From assembly GCA_024343425.1 (NCBI GenBank), contig BRLC01000001.1, positions 1 to 64,000 of the forward strand: DNA of 64,000 nt, in the 5' to 3' direction. Under the pieces are notes generated by a model, which saw nothing but the letters and a program-made list of their open reading frames with translations, was not told the DNA's origin and ran no database searches. Source of the stretch: Rhizobiaceae bacterium MnEN-MB40S (GTDB lineage Bacteria > Pseudomonadota > Alphaproteobacteria > Rhizobiales > Rhizobiaceae). The translations under genes and the position numbers were made by a program. Shown piece after piece: positions 59,044 through 64,000 of this stretch; within the stretch, counting starts at the first letter, position 1, and the number at the start of each line of letters is the position of its first letter.

Positions 59044-60204
59044 ATGACCACGAGACGCACTTTCCTCAAGCTTGTCGGCGGCGGCGTCATTCTCGCGGCA
59101 GCGGGCGCGACCTGGGTTGCGACCAGAACACCAGCCACGGCGAGAGACCCCTGGCTTGAAGCTGCAGAGCCGCCAACGGGCGAGCGGGCAAGCGACGTCC
59201 GGCGCTTCGCTCTCTCCTACGCCATTCTTGCGCCCAATCCGCACAACATGCAGCCATGGATCGCCGATCTGTCGGAACCGGATGCGGTGCGCCTTTACTG
59301 CGACCCCGCACGCAAGCTGCCGGAAACCGATCCCTATGACCGGCAGACCGTGATCGGTCTCGGCTGCTTTTCCGAACTGCTGGCGATGGCGGCGAACGCG
59401 GCCGGCTACAGTGTCGACGTGATCCCGTTTCCGGAAGGCGAACCGCAGCCGCGGCTTGATGAGAGGCCTGTCGCGCGTTTCGTCTTCCGCAAGGATGAAG
59501 ACGCCGCTGTTGATCCTCTCTTCCGGCATGTCACAGACCGTCGCACCAACCGGGAAGCCTTCGACACCGCCAGGCCTGTCGCCAATGAAAGCCTGGAAAG
59601 GATGTTGCAAAGCGTCAGGTCGTCCGACGCCGGGTTCACCAACGATGAAAAACGCGTGGCCGATCTTCGGGAATTCTCCTGGTCGGCGATGGAGGTCGAA
59701 CTCTATACGCCGCGCGTCTATCAGGAGAGCGTCGACGTCATGCGTGTCGGCTCACGGGAGATGGACCGCAATCCTGACGGCATCGCGGTCGACGGGCCCA
59801 TGATCGAGCTGTTGGCGGCGGCCGGACTGATCAGCCACAAGGATCTTGCGGATGTCAGTTCGATAACCTTTGAACAGGGGTTGCCACTGATCAGGGTCTC
59901 CTTCGAAACCGCGATGGCGTTCGCCTGGATGTCGACTGCGGGCAATACGCGCCGCGATCAGCTTGCCGCAGGGCGCGACTATATCCGTCTCCATCTGGCG
60001 GCGACCGGGGAGGGGCTGGCGCTGCAGCCTTTTTCTCAGGCGCTTCAGGAATATCCGGAAATGGCGGGCCACTACGCCGCAATTCGCAAAAAACTGGCGA
60101 TCGACGACGGCGCGACGCTGCAAATGTTCGTTCGGCTGGGTTACGGTTCCTCGATCGAGCCTTCGCCGCGATGGCCTTACGATAGCCGGATAGAACACGC
60201 ATGA
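59044..60204 (+). CDS. Tat-exported nitroreductase-like (Acg-family) flavoprotein
   Basis: A 386-residue protein with a Tat signal (TTRRTFLKLVGGGVILAAAGATWVAT) and an FMN-binding nitroreductase fold (LSYAILAPNPHNMQPW, the SPSxxNxQPW-like flavin motif; a second half with RVSFETAMAFAWMST and ATGEGLALQPFSQAL). Exported members of this family are less common than cytoplasmic ones. The start ATG 59044 follows GGAG. Its stop overlaps the MarR gene (ATGA), so they form one unit under the tandem operators. Confidence 0.87.
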   Translation: MTTRRTFLKLVGGGVILAAAGATWVATRTPATARDPWLEAAEPPTGERASDVRRFALSYAILAPNPHNMQPWIADLSEPDAVRLYCDPARKLPETDPYDRQTVIGLGCFSELLAMAANAAGYSVDVIPFPEGEPQPRLDERPVARFVFRKDEDAAVDPLFRHVTDRRTNREAFDTARPVANESLERMLQSVRSSDAGFTNDEKRVADLREFSWSAMEVELYTPRVYQESVDVMRVGSREMDRNPDGIAVDGPMIELLAAAGLISHKDLADVSSITFEQGLPLIRVSFETAMAFAWMSTAGNTRRDQLAAGRDYIRLHLAATGEGLALQPFSQALQEYPEMAGHYAAIRKKLAIDDGATLQMFVRLGYGSSIEPSPRWPYDSRIEHA

Positions 60205-60662
60205 CGGATAGTGCCGACCAACCGGAGACGGGACCCGCCCTGTTTCGTTTTTTCAACGAGATCGGCATCATTGCGCAGCTGTCCGGCCACGCGATTGAGC
60301 GCGTCCTGCCTCACGAACTCAAGATGGCGCATTTTTCGGTGCTCAATCACCTGGCGCGGCTCGGCGGCGAACCGAGCCTTGTCGAGATCGCCCGCGCCAT
60401 GCAGGTCACCAAAGGCGCCATGACCAACACGATCGCGAGGCTGGAGCAACGCGGGTTTGTCGCGGTGACGCCGGACAGCCGTGACCGGCGAAGCAAGCGC
60501 GTGCGCCTGACGGAAGCGGGGCTTGAAGCGCGCGACAGCGCCGTGGCGGCGATCGCGCCGCAATTGCTGGATCTCGCCAAGAGCGTGTCCGCGCCCGACA
60601 TGATCGAGGCGTTGCCGCTGCTGGAAAAAATCCGTCAGTATCTCGATGAAAACCGCTCGTAA
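60201..60662 (+). CDS. MarR-family transcriptional regulator
   Basis: A 153-residue winged-HTH dimeric repressor. The DNA-binding core is MAHFSVLNHLARLGGEPSLVEIARAMQVTKGAMTNTIARLEQRGFV, and the wing DSRDRRSKRVRLTEAG. It overlaps the nitroreductase gene by four bases and probably represses both through the palindromic operator 1.2 kb upstream. The inducer could be a quinone, nitro compound or phenolic acid, judging from relatives. Confidence 0.9.
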   Translation: MTDSADQPETGPALFRFFNEIGIIAQLSGHAIERVLPHELKMAHFSVLNHLARLGGEPSLVEIARAMQVTKGAMTNTIARLEQRGFVAVTPDSRDRRSKRVRLTEAGLEARDSAVAAIAPQLLDLAKSVSAPDMIEALPLLEKIRQYLDENRS

Positions 60663-60670
60663 CCGGGCGA

Positions 60671-61732
60671 TCAGGCCTGCTTTTCTTCCAGCCGGCTGAT
60701 GCGCCGGTCCGTCCAGTTCAGCCGTTCCGCCATGATCTTGCGGACATCGGCGGCGATGTCGGGTTCGCGGCTCAAAAGATCGTCGAGCTCCGTCATCTGG
60801 TTCATGGCGATCAATCGCAAAATATCGTCGCGAACGCCGCCGTCGGAACGCCGGGGCAGAGCCCTGACGGGCTGCGCCATATCGAGGTTCGCGTCCCGGT
60901 TCTGCTTGCGAATGCGCGCATTGTATTCCGGAAGGTCAATTTCCTTTTCATCGGTCTCGACGAACGCGTAGATGCCGACGCCCTTGCGAGGCAGGGGATA
61001 GAGGCTGAGCGCCACGTCGCGAATGGCCGGATCGGCGCGCAACACGGTATTGATCGTCGGCCCTTCGCGCTCGATGCGGTCGCCGGTTCCCTCGCCGTCC
61101 GACCAGGAAAACAGGCCGCGGGTGATCAGGTTGTAGACCTTCTTGCCGGTCGCCATCCAGATGCGCGACGGCAGCGATTTGCGCGCAAGGATCCGCTTTT
61201 CCGTCGCGGTCATCAGGTGCGGCGCAAAGGACCGTTTCTGCTTGATGAGATGCCTGAGATCCTCATAGGCGAGCGTGCGATAGTAACGTCCTTTCCGGCG
61301 ATGACAGGAAGCGAGCTGGAAATCGATCACCGCCGCCTTGCCGTCCGGCAGCATCAGCCAGTTCTGCGGCTTGGCGAGATCGTTGTGGGTGATCCCCCGG
61401 CGGCGCAGATCGCGCAGCAGTCGGGCGGCGTCGCGATACCACGTCGCATTGTCCGGCCGCGCCAGATGCAGCGGCGTGCCTTCCGTCCAGGAGCGGAAAA
61501 GACCGTCGCGGTCGACCTCGATCAGCTCCGGCGTTCCGGCAATTCCTTTGACTGCTCTCAGAGCTCTTATTTCGCGATTGGCGAGGAACCAGGCAAGCGG
61601 CCGTGACCAGAGCGGCGAAGCCGACACGATGCGCCGGGCGACCCGCACGTCGGGGCGGTCGCTGAAATGGCCGGCGCGCGTCTCGGAAAAGACGTCGCGT
61701 TTGAATACTGTGTCGGAGACGAATTCTGACAT
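60671..61732 (-). CDS. Protein kinase-like domain joined to a degenerate acyl-CoA synthetase C-terminal domain
   Basis: A 353-residue protein. The first part is a small RIO/KdkA-like kinase: THNDLAKPQNWLM (H116-N-D118, K121, N124) and AVIDFQLAS (D137, DFQ in place of DFG). From about residue 217 the sequence changes to an acyl-CoA synthetase C-terminal pattern: INTVLRADPAIRDVALSLYPLPRKGVGIYAFVE, then VRALPRRSDGGVRDDILRLIAMNQMTELDDL. The family's catalytic A10 lysine (GK) is replaced by Gly-Gly, so the synthetase chemistry is lost. It may bind an acyl or adenylate ligand that controls the kinase. Substrate unknown. Confidence 0.7.
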   Translation of the reverse strand: MSEFVSDTVFKRDVFSETRAGHFSDRPDVRVARRIVSASPLWSRPLAWFLANREIRALRAVKGIAGTPELIEVDRDGLFRSWTEGTPLHLARPDNATWYRDAARLLRDLRRRGITHNDLAKPQNWLMLPDGKAAVIDFQLASCHRRKGRYYRTLAYEDLRHLIKQKRSFAPHLMTATEKRILARKSLPSRIWMATGKKVYNLITRGLFSWSDGEGTGDRIEREGPTINTVLRADPAIRDVALSLYPLPRKGVGIYAFVETDEKEIDLPEYNARIRKQNRDANLDMAQPVRALPRRSDGGVRDDILRLIAMNQMTELDDLLSREPDIAADVRKIMAERLNWTDRRISRLEEKQA

Positions 61733-61816
61733 GGTGTCCTCGTTACGCTCTGTTATGCGATCGGCCGGCGCCGCGCAATACTGTGCGTTTACTTGCCTCG
61801 TGGCTTTCGCGTCCGG

Positions 61817-62995
61817 TCAATCTCTGGCGAAGTCGTCGCCGTACCGCACCTCCGCGACGCCGATCAGGCGCGCGAACCGGTAAAGCTCTGCTTCAAGCTT
61901 CTGCCGTCGCTGCGCGCCCCACTGCACGCGCGGTTCCGGCCAGAAGCGCGTCGCGCAGATGAAGCCGGCGTTGCGATCCGCCTTGATTTCGATGCGGCCG
62001 ACGAAGCGGTCGCCCTCCAGCAGCGGGTAGACGTAATATCCCCAGAGCCGTTTTTCCGCCGGTACGAAGATCTCGATCCGGTAATCGAAGCCGAAGAGAC
62101 GCTCCGTGCGCGCCCGGTCCCGGATCGCGGGGTCGAAGGGGTTGATGATGCGCAGCCGGCTCGTCGGCTCCGGCGCATCGTCGAGTTTTTGCTCGATGTC
62201 GGGAACGGCCAGCGCCTTGACCCATTGCTTGTCCGCCGTCTGTATCTCGACCTCGACAAGCGCGCCGTTTCGCCGTTCGATCCACTGGCGGACTTCCGCC
62301 GGCGTCGTTGCTTCCCAGAAGCGCTGCACTTCGCCTGGACTTGCGAATGTCAGGCGGGCGAGGGCGGCGTCGCAAAGCCAGTCCACCTGGCGGTCATGCG
62401 CAATCTCCCGGGTCCGCAGGTCGTCGGGGATGACCCGGTCCGTGAGATCGTAATATTTGATGAAATTTTCGCGGTGCGACGTCGAGAGATCGCCGACATA
62501 CCACAGATAATCCAGCGTCTTCTTGTGAGGCGGGCGCGCCCACATTTCCCGTGCGCCCTCGATTTTCGTGTCGAAGGCGTGGGTCGACAAGGGACCCTCG
62601 TTCTCGATCCTGTCCCGAATGATCTTCTGTTCGGCGGCGTCGAGGGCGGGACCGTAGTAGCTTGAGCGGTGGAGCCGCTCGCGCATTCTGTCGAACTGGC
62701 GACGCCACATCGGATAGAATTCCACCGGAATGACGGATGCGTCGTGCGTGTAGTGTTCGAAGATCAGCCGGTCCCTGGCCAGCAGCCTTCCGAGCATGGG
62801 TTCGCGGTAATTCTGGTTGCGGCTCCACAGGATGTGGTGATGGGCGCGGGTCACGTTGCGGATCGTGTCGAGCTGTACGAAGCCGAGCGAATGGATCGTC
62901 CCCATCAGGTCGAGCGGGCCGGTCGGCGTTTCGGCGAGACCTTGCGCGGATAGCCAGAGCCGGCGCGCGTCGCGATTGGAAATCCTCAAGGGCAT
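61817..62995 (-). CDS. YcaQ/AlkX-family winged-helix protein (DNA glycosylase-like)
   Basis: A 392-residue protein of the YcaQ (DUF1006) family, whose studied members are DNA glycosylases that unhook interstrand crosslinks. Family elements: an N-terminal winged HTH (RDARRLWLSAQGL), FVQLDTIRNVTRAHHH (the QxD catalytic motif), LFEHYTHDASVIP, and the C-terminal NPFDPAIRDRARTERLFGFDYRIEIFVPAEKR. Residues for activity (Q, D) are present. It stands alone. Confidence 0.88.
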   Translation of the reverse strand: MPLRISNRDARRLWLSAQGLAETPTGPLDLMGTIHSLGFVQLDTIRNVTRAHHHILWSRNQNYREPMLGRLLARDRLIFEHYTHDASVIPVEFYPMWRRQFDRMRERLHRSSYYGPALDAAEQKIIRDRIENEGPLSTHAFDTKIEGAREMWARPPHKKTLDYLWYVGDLSTSHRENFIKYYDLTDRVIPDDLRTREIAHDRQVDWLCDAALARLTFASPGEVQRFWEATTPAEVRQWIERRNGALVEVEIQTADKQWVKALAVPDIEQKLDDAPEPTSRLRIINPFDPAIRDRARTERLFGFDYRIEIFVPAEKRLWGYYVYPLLEGDRFVGRIEIKADRNAGFICATRFWPEPRVQWGAQRRQKLEAELYRFARLIGVAEVRYGDDFARD

Positions 62996-63013
62996 TGGGG
63001 CATAAAAACTTTG

Positions 63014-64000
63014 CTAGAGATGCTCTTCTTCGGCGACGTCGATCAGGCGCTTGTTGAAATAGGCAAGCGCCTTGACGTGAGTCGCCCACGCAATGATGTG
63101 GGTTCCATGCTTCTCGTCAACCACCGGCAGACGTGACGAGCCTCCAATGTCGAAAGAACGCAGGGCCTTGTCGAGCGTATCGGTCGGTTTCAGCGCCATG
63201 CCGCGTTCATCGTCATATTCGACAGGCTCGTCGCCAGGGTCGACCGGCGTCATGAAATCCATGACCTTCACATTGCTGACCACAATATGCTGTGGCCCCG
63301 CCTGGACGAAGATGCCACGCATTTCCAGTTGCCAGTTGAAATAGGAATGGCCGTGGATCGCCTGGTTTATGCCGTGTGCGATCGCGACGGTAAGAAGCAG
63401 CGCAATGGACAAATCGTAGCCGCCGGTCAGCTCGAAGACGATCAGCGTTGTCGATATCGGCGCGCCGAGGACTGCGCCGACGACCGCTCCCATGCCAAGG
63501 AACGAATAGAGTGCGGGACTGGATGAAAGATCGGGAAAGGCGGATGCGGCGATGATGCCGTAGGCGCCGCCCGTCATGGCGCCGAGATAAAGGGAAGGCG
63601 AGAAGACGCCGCCGCCGAAACGCGAGGCAAGCGTGATGGACGTCGCAGCCGTCTTTGCGACGATCAGGATCAGCATCATCGCCAGCGAGAGGCGTCCCCA
63701 GAGGGCTTCGTCCGTCGCTTCATATCCGACGCCCAGAACCTGTGGCAGGAAATAGCCGATGCAGCCGACCATCAGGCCGCCGACCACCGGGCGCAGCCAC
63801 AGCGGCATGGTGACCTTGCGGGCCAGGAAATCGGTGGAGAAGAGAGAAAACTGAAACGATATCGCCACGATGGCCGAGATGATCCCGAGAAGCGCGAACC
63901 CCGGAAATTCCCAGTAGGAAACGACCGTGTAATGGGGAACGGTGAAGGTCACCACTTCACCGAACCAGTTGCGCGACACGATGGCGGCGACGCTGGAGGA
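63014..64000 (-). CDS. ClC-family chloride channel/transporter with CBS domain, start outside window
   Basis: The gene runs off the right end of the window; the frame is open to base 64000 (the GTG at 63979 is internal). The visible 3' part has several channel helices, including RFGGGVFSPSLYLGAMTGG (selectivity-filter GxFxP type) and MGAVVGAVLGAPISTTLIVFELTGGYDLSIAL. A C-terminal CBS pair follows (VKVMDFMTPVD; GSSRLPVVDEKHGTHIIAWAT). It would conduct or exchange Cl-, gated by nucleotide binding at the CBS domains. Confidence 0.9.
   Translation of the reverse strand, partial: SSSVAAIVSRNWFGEVVTFTVPHYTVVSYWEFPGFALLGIISAIVAISFQFSLFSTDFLARKVTMPLWLRPVVGGLMVGCIGYFLPQVLGVGYEATDEALWGRLSLAMMLILIVAKTAATSITLASRFGGGVFSPSLYLGAMTGGAYGIIAASAFPDLSSSPALYSFLGMGAVVGAVLGAPISTTLIVFELTGGYDLSIALLLTVAIAHGINQAIHGHSYFNWQLEMRGIFVQAGPQHIVVSNVKVMDFMTPVDPGDEPVEYDDERGMALKPTDTLDKALRSFDIGGSSRLPVVDEKHGTHIIAWATHVKALAYFNKRLIDVAEEEHL

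Overview
The window looks like chromosomal DNA of an alphaproteobacterium of the order Hyphomicrobiales (Rhizobiales), close to Rhizobiaceae/Phyllobacteriaceae. The base composition is high-GC. The order amidase / SLT lytic transglycosylase / rnpB / mraZ is, from memory, rhizobial, the FtsZ has a long linker, and the dcw products resemble rhizobial ones. Species cannot be fixed from sequence alone.

Layout. (1) 1-2617: end of a TerB-DnaJ protein, a zinc amidase, a secreted lytic transglycosylase and the RNase P RNA gene. (2) 2597-12901: an accessory block between rnpB and mraZ. It holds an HExxH protein, a HicAB toxin-antitoxin pair, a TetR/VOC pair with duplicated operators, two small orphan genes and a seven-gene minus-strand operon. 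That operon encodes a GntR regulator, an ADP-ribosylglycohydrolase, a PfkB kinase and a complete PotFGHI-type ABC importer; its catabolic part mirrors the uncharacterised E. coli yegU-yegV-yegW set. (3) 13142-42995: the division and cell-wall cluster mraZ-rsmH-ftsL-ftsI-murEF-mraY-murD-ftsW-murG-murC-murB, then a 4.5-kb interruption, then ddl-ftsQ-ftsA-ftsZ, lpxC, bamD, recN and ligA. MurE and MurF are one continuous 966-residue protein. The interruption carries a hydrolase, a GNAT enzyme, a CYTH protein, an ECF sigma module, a ParB-like protein and a broken AraC gene. (4) 43144-64000: mixed housekeeping and accessory genes. These are an AzlCD exporter, aminopeptidase P, prmA, a cation/proton antiporter, a Sco protein, gamma-glutamyltranspeptidase, a TumE/TumA-like toxin-antitoxin pair, a Tat-exported nucleotidase, UvrD/PcrA, an AEC transporter, a Tat nitroreductase with its MarR regulator, a kinase with a degenerate acyl-CoA-synthetase C-terminal domain, a YcaQ-type protein and part of a ClC channel.

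How it works together. The dcw genes form a mostly overlapping co-directional unit that makes lipid II and the divisome; candidate MraZ boxes lie upstream and a strong hairpin follows ftsZ. The best candidate for an undescribed system is the GntR-hydrolase-kinase-ABC operon, predicted to import and break down a ribosylated or nucleoside-like compound under a regulator that may bind a 22-bp-spaced direct repeat. Secondary items are the MurE-MurF fusion, the kinase/ACS-C hybrid, the tandem MarR operator and the interrupted dcw cluster.
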